Assembly: GCA_964472545.1 (NCBI GenBank)
Contig: CAYYNP010000126.1
Coordinates: 1 to 25,867, forward strand
Length of the DNA stretch: 25,867 nucleotides
DNA from: CAYYNP01 sp964472545
GTDB lineage: Bacteria > Planctomycetota > Planctomycetia > Pirellulales > Thermoguttaceae
Direction of reading: 5' to 3'
Below are positions 1-7,382 of this stretch, piece by piece; position 1 is the first letter of the stretch, and each line of letters starts with the position of its first letter. A program made the translations under genes and the position numbers. The notes under the pieces were generated by a model that saw only the letters and a list, made by a program, of their open reading frames with translations, was not told the DNA's origin and did no database searches.

Positions 1-11
1 CCCCCTCATCT

Positions 12-767
12 TCAATCCGGCAATCCGCCGAACCGCCGGTTCCGCGAGCCGAAGCTGTGGATCGCCGCGTGCAGCAGCGTTTCGTCAAACTCCGGCCAAC
101 ACCGATCGGTGACCCAGATCTCCGCGTAGCTGATCTGCCAGAGCAAAAAGTTGCTAAGGCGCATTTCGCCCGCCGTTCGGATCAGCAGATCGGGGTCGGG
201 CATTCCGGCCGTGTCGAGATGCGACGCGAGCGTGGCCTCGGTCACTTCGGCCGGATCGAGGCGGCCGTCCTTGACCTCTTCGGCGATGCGGCGAACCGCG
301 TCGGCCAGTTCGGCCCGGCCGCCGTAGTTGATCGCCAGACAGAGCCGCAGGCCCGAGTTCTCGCGGCTCATCTGAACCGTCTTGTCGATCTCCGCGACCA
401 CGTCGTCGGGGATTCCCTCCCGGCGGCCGATGATCGCCACCTGCACGTTCTGCTGCATAATCGTCGTCCGCTCCTCGATCATGTACTGCTGCAGCAGGTG
501 CATGAGAAAGTCGAGTTCGGCCGGCGGCCGTTTCCAGTTCTCGCTGGAAAGGCAGTAGAGCGTGAGTTGCTCGACGCCCAGCCGCGCACACTCCTCGGTC
601 GTTCGCCGTACGCTGGTTACGCCGCGGCGATGCCCTTCGATGCGCGGCAGGCCTTGCTGCTGGGCCCAACGGCCGTTGCCGTCCATGATCACGGCGATAT
701 GCCGCGGGAGCTTTTCCCTGGGCGTCTCGATCGGCTCATGAGGTGGGGCGGAAGGTGAGCGGGACAT
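12..767 (-). CDS. uppS: Isoprenyl transferase (undecaprenyl diphosphate synthase family)
   Basis: Cytosolic cis-prenyltransferase that elongates farnesyl diphosphate with isopentenyl diphosphate to make the C55 lipid carrier for cell-wall and polysaccharide precursors. The 251-residue length is normal. The family block HIAVIMDGNGRWA lies at about residues 23-35, with the catalytic Asp at 29. SSENWKRP follows at about 74-81. The C-terminal signature RTAGEMRLSNFLLWQ is close to the common RTSGE.RLSNFLLWQ and holds the Arg residues that bind the substrate diphosphate. The ATG start has only a weak Shine-Dalgarno sequence. It lies 42 nt downstream of the purA stop on the same strand, so the two are probably co-transcribed. 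Identification is firm; the chain length of the product cannot be read from sequence. Confidence 0.96.
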   Translation of the reverse strand: MSRSPSAPPHEPIETPREKLPRHIAVIMDGNGRWAQQQGLPRIEGHRRGVTSVRRTTEECARLGVEQLTLYCLSSENWKRPPAELDFLMHLLQQYMIEERTTIMQQNVQVAIIGRREGIPDDVVAEIDKTVQMSRENSGLRLCLAINYGGRAELADAVRRIAEEVKDGRLDPAEVTEATLASHLDTAGMPDPDLLIRTAGEMRLSNFLLWQISYAEIWVTDRCWPEFDETLLHAAIHSFGSRNRRFGGLPD

Positions 768-809
768 GGCAACCAGCGTCTGAAAAGCGCGCGGCCGGCG
801 ACTGACGGA

Positions 810-2102
810 CTAAGACTCGGCAAACATCGTCTGAACGCGATCCGGACCGACGGAGACGACCTCCACGGGCCGGCCGATCAGTTCGCTCATCCGATCGAGA
901 TACGCCCGGGCGTTCTTCGGCAAATCGGCGATCTTTCTCACCTCGGTGATCTCCTCTTGCCAGCCGGGCAGCGTCTCGTAAATCGGCACCACCTGGCGCA
1001 GGTCGTCGACGTGGCTGGGGAAGTCGGTCGTGCGTTGGCCGTTGATCTCGTACGCGGTGCAGATCTTCATCTCGGGAAGCTGACTGGGTACGTCCAAGAG
1101 CATCACCGCCAGTACGTCGACCCCGCTGAGCCGAGCCGTGTATCGTGCGGCGACCGCATCAAACCACCCACAGCGCCGCGGGCGACGCGTAACGGTGCCG
1201 TATTCGTTGCCCCGATCGCGGATGTGTTGACCGATGTCGTTGTCCTGCTCGGTGGGGAAGGGGCCGCCGCCGACGCGGGTCGTGTAGGCCTTCAGGATGC
1301 CGATCACCTTCGTGATGAAGCGTCCCGGCACACCGGAGCCGCTGGAGACCCCCACGCCAGAGCTGTTACTGCTGGTGACGAACGGGAAGGTTCCGTGGTC
1401 GATATCCAGCAGCGAACCCTGTGCCCCCTCGAAGAGGACCCTCTTGCCCGCCTCGACCGCGTCGAGCAGGTAGGCCGTGGTGTCGGTCACGTGGGGCTTC
1501 AGCCGTTGGGCATATCCGTTGTATTCGCTGAGAATCGTCCCGGCGTCGAGTTGGATATCGTCGCCTTCTCCCCCAAGCCCGGCGAGAATCTGTCGCTTGG
1601 CCTCGACGATCTGTCCGATGCGCTCGGCGAAATTGTCGCGGTACAGGTCGCCGAACCGCACGGCGAACGAGCGACCCACCTTGTCGCGGTAGCACGGTCC
1701 AATGCCCCGCATCGTCGTGCCGATGGCCTCGCCGCTGGTGCATTGCTTGTCGATCAGCCGGTCTTCCTCGAAGTGCCAGGGGAAGATCAGATGCGCACGA
1801 TCAGAGATCATCAGGTTGTCGGTGGCCCGAACCCCCCTGGAGGCCAGTCCATCTATCTCCTCCAGTATGGCCTTCGGATTGAGCACCACACCGCCGGCGA
1901 TGACGCACTGGACCGTCGGGGAGAAGATGCCGCTGGGGATCAGCGACAGTTTGTAGGTTTCTCCCTCGGCAACGACCGTGTGCCCCGCGTTGGCACCGCC
2001 CTGATAGCGGACCACGATGTCGTGCTTTTCCGTCAGCAAGTCGACGATTTTCCCCTTGGCTTCATCCCCCCACTGCAATCCGACCACACACGTAGCAGGC
2101 AC
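810..2102 (-). CDS. purA: Adenylosuccinate synthetase
   Basis: GTP-dependent cytosolic enzyme that converts IMP and aspartate to adenylosuccinate, the first committed step to AMP. At 430 residues it has the family length. The N-terminal block LQWGDEAKGKIVDLL carries catalytic Asp13, and NAGHTV carries His41, both at the same positions as in the E. coli enzyme. Further family blocks are GTTMRGIGPCYRDKVGR, EGAQGSLLDIDHGTFPFVTSS and GTVTRRPRRCGWFDA. The loop reads GDEAKGK where E. coli has GDEGKGK. The start is GTG: the codon opens MPATCVVG, which aligns with the usual N terminus, and there is no upstream ATG in frame. It leads a probable purA-uppS operon with a promoter candidate and a dyad upstream. 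Confidence 0.97.
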   Translation of the reverse strand: MPATCVVGLQWGDEAKGKIVDLLTEKHDIVVRYQGGANAGHTVVAEGETYKLSLIPSGIFSPTVQCVIAGGVVLNPKAILEEIDGLASRGVRATDNLMISDRAHLIFPWHFEEDRLIDKQCTSGEAIGTTMRGIGPCYRDKVGRSFAVRFGDLYRDNFAERIGQIVEAKRQILAGLGGEGDDIQLDAGTILSEYNGYAQRLKPHVTDTTAYLLDAVEAGKRVLFEGAQGSLLDIDHGTFPFVTSSNSSGVGVSSGSGVPGRFITKVIGILKAYTTRVGGGPFPTEQDNDIGQHIRDRGNEYGTVTRRPRRCGWFDAVAARYTARLSGVDVLAVMLLDVPSQLPEMKICTAYEINGQRTTDFPSHVDDLRQVVPIYETLPGWQEEITEVRKIADLPKNARAYLDRMSELIGRPVEVVSVGPDRVQTMFAES

Positions 2103-2135
2103 TTAATCGTCCCCCGTCAAGGTGACTACGGAACA

Positions 2136-2154
2136 CCCCCGAGCATTCCGGGGG
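2136..2154 (-). other. Hairpin in the purA leader
   Basis: The arms CCCCCG and CGGGGG enclose a 7-nt loop. The hairpin lies between the predicted purA promoter and the GTG start, inside a roughly 60-nt leader. There is no U tract after it on either strand, so it is not an ordinary terminator. It might influence translation or RNA stability. It is seen directly; any role is inference. Confidence 0.3.
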
Positions 2155-2168
2155 CTGGCAAACCCGCT

Positions 2169-2198
2169 ACTTTATCACACAGACCTCGCAGAGGTCAA
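2169..2198 (-). promoter_or_regulatory. Promoter and dyad operator candidate for purA-uppS
   Basis: On the minus strand TTGACC (plus-strand 2193-2198) is followed after 18 bp by TAAAGT (plus-strand 2169-2174), a sigma-70-like pair. A perfect dyad, GACCTC-GCA-GAGGTC, covers 2182-2196 and overlaps the -35 element and the spacer, the usual place for a repressor site. It does not match the E. coli PurR box. No regulator can be named. Confidence 0.42.
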
Positions 2199-2253
2199 GC
2201 ATGCACGAACGCCGCGCTCGTGCAATTTGCGTCAGACTAACGCAGAATCCGCA

Positions 2254-3306
2254 TCACGCGCTGGCTCGAACCGCTTCCGGCAGCGGATAACCGAAAGCCC
2301 CAAGATCCAGCCCGGTCAACTCCGACAGACGCGCATTGTGCGGTGCATAGGCGTCCCCGAGCAGCTCACGATAGCGGGAGGGCATCTCGATATCCATCGG
2401 AGTGATCGTGCCGCCCTGGGCTTCCAGGTCGGCCACCGTTTGGTCCGACACGCGGTATACCGTAAGGTACTTCTTCGCGTTGTCGGTGATCTCCCGGGGA
2501 ACCTCGACGCCGAACTGCTTGGGATACAACGGGGCCGCCGTGAAACCCCAGGGGCGCTCAAACACGTCGTTGCCCAGGTAAAACCGCAGCTTCTTGTTGG
2601 TGGCTCGGATCAGCGAGAGGGCCTTGGGCGAGGGGCTCTCGTTGCGACGCGAACCGTCGATCCGGCCGAGCGGATTCACGCCCAAGGCCTCGCAGACCCG
2701 CCCGGCGAAGGCCTCCGGGCTTTGTTGACTGAGGATCTCGAACGGCACCACATGGACGTGTTCCCGGCCGAACAGGTCGGCATAGAGCTCGAACACGCGA
2801 TCGTAGAACAGCGTGGAGAACGGGCTTCGGTCGCGATCGTAGTAGAAGTAGAACAGGAACTCCTCGAAGGTCCGGGTAACGCCGCCCTCACGGATCATGC
2901 CGGTATAGAGCGAGCGGACGAAAGACGGCTGGTTGCGCACCACCATGATGATCTCGGTCTCCCGGCCGAAGATCCCCGCCACCCGACGGGCCCTATCCGA
3001 GAGGTCGACGCGTCCGTGAAGCGTGTTGGTGATCAGTTCGTGTGAGACCCCGCACGCGAGAATGCCGCGCATATCTGCCGCATCGTCGAAGTGCTGCTGA
3101 AAGCACGCCGCCGCCCGATCGCGGTCGTAGAGGAACTCCGGCTTCTCGATCAGGTCGCTCCAGAGCACCAAACGGACGTCGTCGTCGTCGATGCGGTCGC
3201 CGTACGAGCGGCCGAGATGGTACAACTGCGGATGGACCGGAAACAGATTGCTCTGCAACCACGTGGATCCGGACTTGGCGTAGCCGATGTGGAGGTACTT
3301 CTTCAT
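2254..3306 (-). CDS. Sulfotransferase family protein
   Basis: Probable PAPS-dependent sulfotransferase of 350 residues, moving sulfate to a carbohydrate or other acceptor. The N terminus carries the 5'-phosphosulfate-binding loop GYAKSGSTWLQSNLF at residues 8-22. A 3'-phosphate-binding motif of the form RNxxxxxxSxY is seen near residue 140 in VVRNQPSFVRSLYTG. There is no signal peptide or membrane segment, so it should act in the cytosol. The ATG is preceded by GGAGA about 10 nt upstream. Its stop is 151 nt before purA, which has its own promoter candidate, so it is probably a separate transcription unit. The substrate is unknown. Planctomycete genomes are rich in sulfatases and sulfotransferases, which fits sulfated polysaccharide metabolism but is not proof. 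Confidence 0.85.
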   Translation of the reverse strand: MKKYLHIGYAKSGSTWLQSNLFPVHPQLYHLGRSYGDRIDDDDVRLVLWSDLIEKPEFLYDRDRAAACFQQHFDDAADMRGILACGVSHELITNTLHGRVDLSDRARRVAGIFGRETEIIMVVRNQPSFVRSLYTGMIREGGVTRTFEEFLFYFYYDRDRSPFSTLFYDRVFELYADLFGREHVHVVPFEILSQQSPEAFAGRVCEALGVNPLGRIDGSRRNESPSPKALSLIRATNKKLRFYLGNDVFERPWGFTAAPLYPKQFGVEVPREITDNAKKYLTVYRVSDQTVADLEAQGGTITPMDIEMPSRYRELLGDAYAPHNARLSELTGLDLGAFGYPLPEAVRASA

Positions 3307-3472
3307 CCGGCCGATTCTCCAGAGTTCACCCCAACAACACGGGAGGCATGCCCGTCACATGTGGGGGCAAGGCATCTGCCGCGTGGGGCGGGAGTGTAGG
3401 GGTATCGGCAGCGCCGGTCAAGGCGTTTCCGTTTGCGACGAGCGGCTAGTGCCTCATTGCAGTTGAATTTGT

Positions 3473-3581
<109 letters not shown>

Positions 3582-3641
3582 CCGACAAGATAAGCTGCAA
3601 GGCGGTACTAGTGGTCTTGGGTCGTAATGAGCCGTTTGCCC

Positions 3642-4970
3642 TCACTCGCCCAGCGACGATTTCCGCCGCAGGATGTGATGGTAGTGTTGCGCAAAGCGGT
3701 GGGCCTCGTCGCGAACGTACTGGAGCAACCGCAGCGCGTACGCCCGACGGCTCATCCGCAGCGGCTCTTCGGCATCGGCCACGAAGACCAGTTCCTCGCG
3801 TTTGGCCAACGAAAGCACGGTCGGCGGCCGGATGTCGAGCGTGGTGAAAGCCGACAACGCGGCGTTGAGTTGCCCTCGCCCGCCGTCGATCAGCACGATA
3901 TCGGGAAAGACCTCCCCCTCCTCGTGCAGTCGTCCATAGCGTCGGGCGACGGCTTCGCGGATGCTGGCCACGTCGTCGGCGCCGGTGACCGTGCGAATCC
4001 GCAGACGCCGATAGCCGGGCTTAAACGGCAGCCCGTCGATGAACTGGACGACCGAAGCCACCGTCTCCGTGCCCCCCGTGTGCGCAATGTCGATCCCTTC
4101 GATCGTCCGGGGTTGCTCGACGAGGTGGAGCACCTTTTGCAGTCCGACAAGGCCCTTCTTCGGGTCGATCGGGAAGACTTCAGGCTGGACGTGCGTATCC
4201 AACTCGCCGCGTTGGTCGAGGGTCTCGATATGTTGGATCTCGTCGCGCAGCGCCGCAGCGTCCTCGTAACGCCGCTGCTCGGCCGCGGCTTGCATATCGC
4301 GGTGTAGCTCCTTCAGCAGCGACTTCTTCTTTCCCTCGAGAAACGTCTGCAATCGGCGGATATCCTTGCGATAGGCCTCTTTGGTGATCCGTAGATTGCA
4401 CGGGGCCGAACACTGGTTGATCGAGTGCAACAGACACGGCCGAAACCAACGCCAGCGCGAGTCGTCCTCGGTAATGTCGAGTGAACAGGTGCGGAATTTG
4501 AAGATCCGCTGCAACACTTGAATGGCCCCGCGAAGGCCGCGGGGGTTGGCGAACGGGCCGTAGAGCTTCGTGCCCCGATCTTTCGGCTCCCTTGTAAACC
4601 CCACACGGGGAAACGGTTCGCGGTTCGTAATCTCAAGGTACGGGAACGTCTTGTCGTCGCGCAGGTCCTTGTTGTACTTCGGCAGGATGTCCTTGATCAG
4701 CCGGGCCTCGACCAGCAGGGCGTCGATCTCGCTTTCGGCGTCGAGGTAGTCGATGTCGCGGATTTCCTGCACCAACAGGGCCGTGCGAGGCTCTTCGGCG
4801 GCCGCCTTGAGGAAATAGCTGCCCGCTCGGCTCCGCAGGTTCTTCGCCTTGCCCACGTAGATCACGCGGCCCGCGGCGTCTTTCATCAGATAGACACCGG
4901 GCGTTTGCGGGAATGAGCGGACCTTCTCCGCAGCAAGCGAATTGTCGTCGGGCAGGTCGGATTCGGGCAT
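3642..4970 (-). CDS. uvrC: UvrC-type excinuclease subunit lacking the C-terminal HhH region
   Basis: Nucleotide-excision-repair nuclease subunit that acts with UvrA and UvrB and cuts on both sides of a lesion. Of 442 residues, about 20-100 form the GIY-YIG domain (GVY 25-27, YVG 38-40, Arg46). Four cysteines at 162, 179, 187 and 191 resemble the Fe-S cluster ligands of UvrC. The UVR helical hairpin that contacts UvrB is at about 218-252. The RNase H-like domain keeps its triad: Asp294 in IDIAHTG, Asp362 in LIDGGRGQ, His424 in RDEAHRFA. The protein stops about 18 residues after that His, whereas E. coli UvrC (610 residues) continues into a (HhH)2 domain. No continuation of HhH sequence was seen downstream, so this looks like a real short form and not a frameshift. 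The ATG at 4970 fits the family start. Confidence 0.9.
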   Translation of the reverse strand: MPESDLPDDNSLAAEKVRSFPQTPGVYLMKDAAGRVIYVGKAKNLRSRAGSYFLKAAAEEPRTALLVQEIRDIDYLDAESEIDALLVEARLIKDILPKYNKDLRDDKTFPYLEITNREPFPRVGFTREPKDRGTKLYGPFANPRGLRGAIQVLQRIFKFRTCSLDITEDDSRWRWFRPCLLHSINQCSAPCNLRITKEAYRKDIRRLQTFLEGKKKSLLKELHRDMQAAAEQRRYEDAAALRDEIQHIETLDQRGELDTHVQPEVFPIDPKKGLVGLQKVLHLVEQPRTIEGIDIAHTGGTETVASVVQFIDGLPFKPGYRRLRIRTVTGADDVASIREAVARRYGRLHEEGEVFPDIVLIDGGRGQLNAALSAFTTLDIRPPTVLSLAKREELVFVADAEEPLRMSRRAYALRLLQYVRDEAHRFAQHYHHILRRKSSLGE

Positions 4971-5217
4971 CGGCAGGGCCGGATAAATGGGCCAAACAGA
5001 TGGGCGGGACAGGGATTGTCGCTAGCTGATGATATGGAATTGTACGACTTGACGGAAGACGAACGAACCGTTCTCGACGCCGACCCATCGGGCCACCGAC
5101 AAGCAGTACATTCGGCTGGGGTTCGCTGTAGCGATTGGCCGATGAAATAGATGGGCCGTTGCTGCTGCGCAGAAGCGGAACGGCCGCATTTGGAGCGATT
5201 CCACTATTATCGAGGGG
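4971..5217. other. Intergenic stretch between divergent uvrC and metal-efflux genes
   Basis: No coding region, repeat or RNA gene is recognised here. The flanking genes point away from each other, so promoters for both should lie in this region, but no strong sigma-70 pair was found for uvrC. Short open frames here have no recognisable protein features. Confidence 0.4.
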
Positions 5218-5246
5218 TTGCGATGCTAAGCAGTGGGTGGTAGCAT
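5218..5246 (+). promoter_or_regulatory. Weak promoter candidate for the metal-efflux cluster
   Basis: TTGCGA (5218-5223) and TAGCAT (5241-5246) are 17 bp apart. The match is moderate. If real, transcription would start near 5253, which favours the GTG start at 5289 over the ATG at 5247 for the first gene. Confidence 0.28.
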
Positions 5247-5288
5247 ATGGTGGGGTGGCCGAGCAGGGGCACACCGGGAGTCGAAAGC

Positions 5289-5699
5289 GTGCGGGACGTA
5301 GTGTATCGACTGGCGTTGGCGTCTGTGCTGTCGCACATGCTCCTGGGCTGCTGTCTGCACCATGCACATGCCGATCTTCCGGTCAATCAGCGGGACCACG
5401 ACACCACCGAAAGCGCGTGTCCGTGTCATCATCATGACGACGACGGCCAAGGCACCCCGGCGGGACATTCCAAGCCGGGGCATTCCAACGGCCAAGAGTG
5501 TGAAGACACCCATTGCGTCTTCACTCCTATCGTGTCGCGAGTTTCGGTCGACGCGGCAGAAGCTCTAACGCCCTGGTCGGCGTCGGCTCTCTTCGAGGTC
5601 GTCGCTCCGCCCGGAACGCCGCGCGAACACGCCGACTTCATCCCCATCCGCGGTGCCCCGATTCGGCTGCACCTGCTGAATCAGACATTGCTGCTCTGA
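5289..5699 (+). CDS. Small His-rich exported protein
   Basis: No named family is recognised. The 136-residue product begins with a signal-like stretch (VRDVVYRLALASVLSHMLLGCC) whose end, LLGC, is a possible lipobox. Next comes a His/Asp/Cys-rich segment with HHAHAD, then CPCHHHDDD, then further His and Cys residues, which suggests periplasmic binding of a soft or transition metal. The GTG start at 5289 is preferred because GGGAG lies 8-12 nt upstream and it gives a clean signal peptide; an ATG at 5247 in the same frame would add 14 residues. It lies upstream of the CusB/CusA-like genes on the same strand and probably belongs to the same metal-handling cluster. The function as a metal chaperone or sensor is inference. 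Confidence 0.6.
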   Translation: MRDVVYRLALASVLSHMLLGCCLHHAHADLPVNQRDHDTTESACPCHHHDDDGQGTPAGHSKPGHSNGQECEDTHCVFTPIVSRVSVDAAEALTPWSASALFEVVAPPGTPREHADFIPIRGAPIRLHLLNQTLLL

Positions 5700-5710
5700 T
5701 TCCTTCTTCA

Positions 5711-5729
5711 CGACGGGCCCAACCCGTCG
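5711..5729 (+). terminator. Terminator-like hairpin after the His-rich gene
   Basis: CGACGGG and CCCGTCG form a 7-bp GC-rich stem with a 5-nt loop, 12 nt after the stop codon. There is no T tract, so it may act as a transcript-stabilising or attenuating hairpin and not as an intrinsic terminator. Confidence 0.25.
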
Positions 5730-5846
5730 GCCGTTGCCATGTGCCCCGATCGGCACGGATAGTGCACGTGCATGCGCCGAGCCGACGTTCCGGCCCACGT
5801 CATCGGCAAGACATCGCTGAACTTATCGGGATCCAACCGGCTTTCA

Positions 5847-5888
5847 GCGACCGAATACTTGCGACCAAATACTCGCGACCTTTGCGGT
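5847..5888 (+). repeat. Tandem 14-bp direct repeats upstream of the adaptor gene
   Basis: Two 14-bp units, GCGACCgAATACTt and GCGACCaAATACTc, are followed by a third GCGACC (5875-5880). They lie about 50-90 bp before the adaptor start, inside a 236-bp gap that holds no gene. They could be regulator-binding sites; no matching regulator gene is in the window. Confidence 0.4.
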
Positions 5889-5935
5889 CTTCTTTTCGCG
5901 GCCGTGGGCGAACTGTCTGCATGTGGAGAGGAATC

Positions 5936-7366
5936 ATGAGTCTTGGAATGATGTCGCTGACCAAACGCCAACGAACGCTGAGTATCGCAGGTGTGGCGCT
6001 CGTGGCGCTGGTGGCCGCCGGCCTGATTACCGGCCCGCTCTGGCTGCCGGGCGTCCGCGGGCTGCTTTCGGCCGCCGACTCCGACGACGAGACGGAGTCG
6101 AGCAGTGCCCACAGCCACGCCCCGGGCGATCAGGAGGTCAACACACTGACGCTTAGCGACCAGGCACAGAAGAACGTGGGGCTCGAGTTGCGCGAGGTCG
6201 GCCTGCGAGATTTCGAGCCCACGGTGACGATTCCCGCCACGGTGGTCGGACGGCCCGGACGCACCGAGATCGACGTCTCGGCCCCGATGACGGGCATGGT
6301 CACTCGGGTGTTTCCGATGCGCGGCGAAGCGGTGCAGCCGACTGTTCCGGCCGAATCGGGTGTCTCGGCACAAATGGGCCAACCGCTGTTCACGCTCCGC
6401 CTGACGCACGAGGATCTGGTGAGCGCCCAGCAGGAACTTCTACAAAAGGTCGAGGAACTGGTCGTGCTCGACGCCGAGATCGCCCGGCTGGAAACTCTGG
6501 AAGCCGCGGAGATCATCCCCGGCAAGCGCGTGCGGGAACTGGTCTATCAGCGCGACAAGACCCGGGCCATCTCCAAGACGCTGCAGAAGGCCCTCTCGCT
6601 GCACGGTTTAACGCAAGAGCAGGTCGAGCGGATCGTTTCGCAACGCGTGCTGGTCTCCGAAGTGACCGTTCACGCGCCGCCCCTGCCGGACGACGCCAAT
6701 CGAACGCCACAGGCCCGTTTGCTGCAAGTGGCCACGATCGACGTCCGCCCGGGACAGCAGGTCGTCGCGGGCGACCGCTTGTCTGTACTGCGCGATCACG
6801 CCGAACTCCACATTGAGGGGATGGCCTTCGAGGAAGACGCCGAAACGCTCAACGGCGTGGCTGCCAACCGCACACCGATCACTGCGTTGATCCGCGGCGC
6901 CGGCAACGGAACCCCGCAGGAAGTCGCCGGGTTGACGATCCTCTACGTGGAAGACGAAGTGGATCTCGATTCGCGGGCGCTGCGGTTCTACGTGCCGCTG
7001 CAAAACGAGCAGGTGCGCAACGAGAGCACGGCCGACGGCCATCGGTTCATCGCCTGGCGTTACAAGCCCGGCCAACGCGTCGAGTTGCTGGTGCCGACGA
7101 CTCGATGGAAGCAACGGATCGTGTTGCCGGTGGAAGCCGTCGTCCGAGACGGCACGGACCGCTTCGTCTTCCGCCAAGACGGCTCTCAGTTCGACCGCAT
7201 CGCCGTGTATGAAGAGTACCGCGACCAGCGTTGGGCCGTGTTGGGCGATACGGGCGATCTGTTTCCCGGCGACGTGGTGGCCTCTGCGGGCGCGTATCAG
7301 ATGCACCTGGAATTGAAAAAGAAGTCGAGCGGCGGCAACGGCGGACACGTGGGACATCAGCACTAG
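5936..7366 (+). CDS. CusB-like periplasmic adaptor of a heavy-metal RND efflux system
   Basis: Membrane-fusion subunit that links an inner-membrane RND pump to an outer-membrane channel. The 476-residue product has a membrane anchor at about 15-37 and then a short His-containing linker (SAHSHAP). The first lipoyl-like half includes VSAPMTGMVTRVFPMRGEAV at 114-133, followed by GQPLFTLRL near 149-156. A helical hairpin spans about 158-240, the second lipoyl half and beta-barrel follow, and the tail GGHVGHQH is His-rich. The ATG at 5936 is chosen because GGAGAGG lies 6-12 nt upstream; the open frame extends further upstream without protein-like features and overlaps the previous gene. It ends 16 nt before the pump gene, so the two are co-translated. 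Metal specificity cannot be read. Confidence 0.88.
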   Translation: MSLGMMSLTKRQRTLSIAGVALVALVAAGLITGPLWLPGVRGLLSAADSDDETESSSAHSHAPGDQEVNTLTLSDQAQKNVGLELREVGLRDFEPTVTIPATVVGRPGRTEIDVSAPMTGMVTRVFPMRGEAVQPTVPAESGVSAQMGQPLFTLRLTHEDLVSAQQELLQKVEELVVLDAEIARLETLEAAEIIPGKRVRELVYQRDKTRAISKTLQKALSLHGLTQEQVERIVSQRVLVSEVTVHAPPLPDDANRTPQARLLQVATIDVRPGQQVVAGDRLSVLRDHAELHIEGMAFEEDAETLNGVAANRTPITALIRGAGNGTPQEVAGLTILYVEDEVDLDSRALRFYVPLQNEQVRNESTADGHRFIAWRYKPGQRVELLVPTTRWKQRIVLPVEAVVRDGTDRFVFRQDGSQFDRIAVYEEYRDQRWAVLGDTGDLFPGDVVASAGAYQMHLELKKKSSGGNGGHVGHQH

Positions 7367-7382
7367 AAGGCGGATCAATACG

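Noticed and set aside
2203..2223. Hairpin GCACGA/TCGTGC between the sulfotransferase and purA as a terminator
   Set aside because: The 6-bp stem has a 9-nt loop and no T tract on the minus strand, so support is too weak.
957..2240. 427-residue plus-strand open frame opposite purA
   Set aside because: Antisense shadow of purA, without recognisable features.
5513..5935. N-terminal extension of the adaptor gene
   Set aside because: The extension overlaps the His-rich gene, is Arg-rich and not protein-like, and a good ribosome-binding site exists at the internal ATG 5936.
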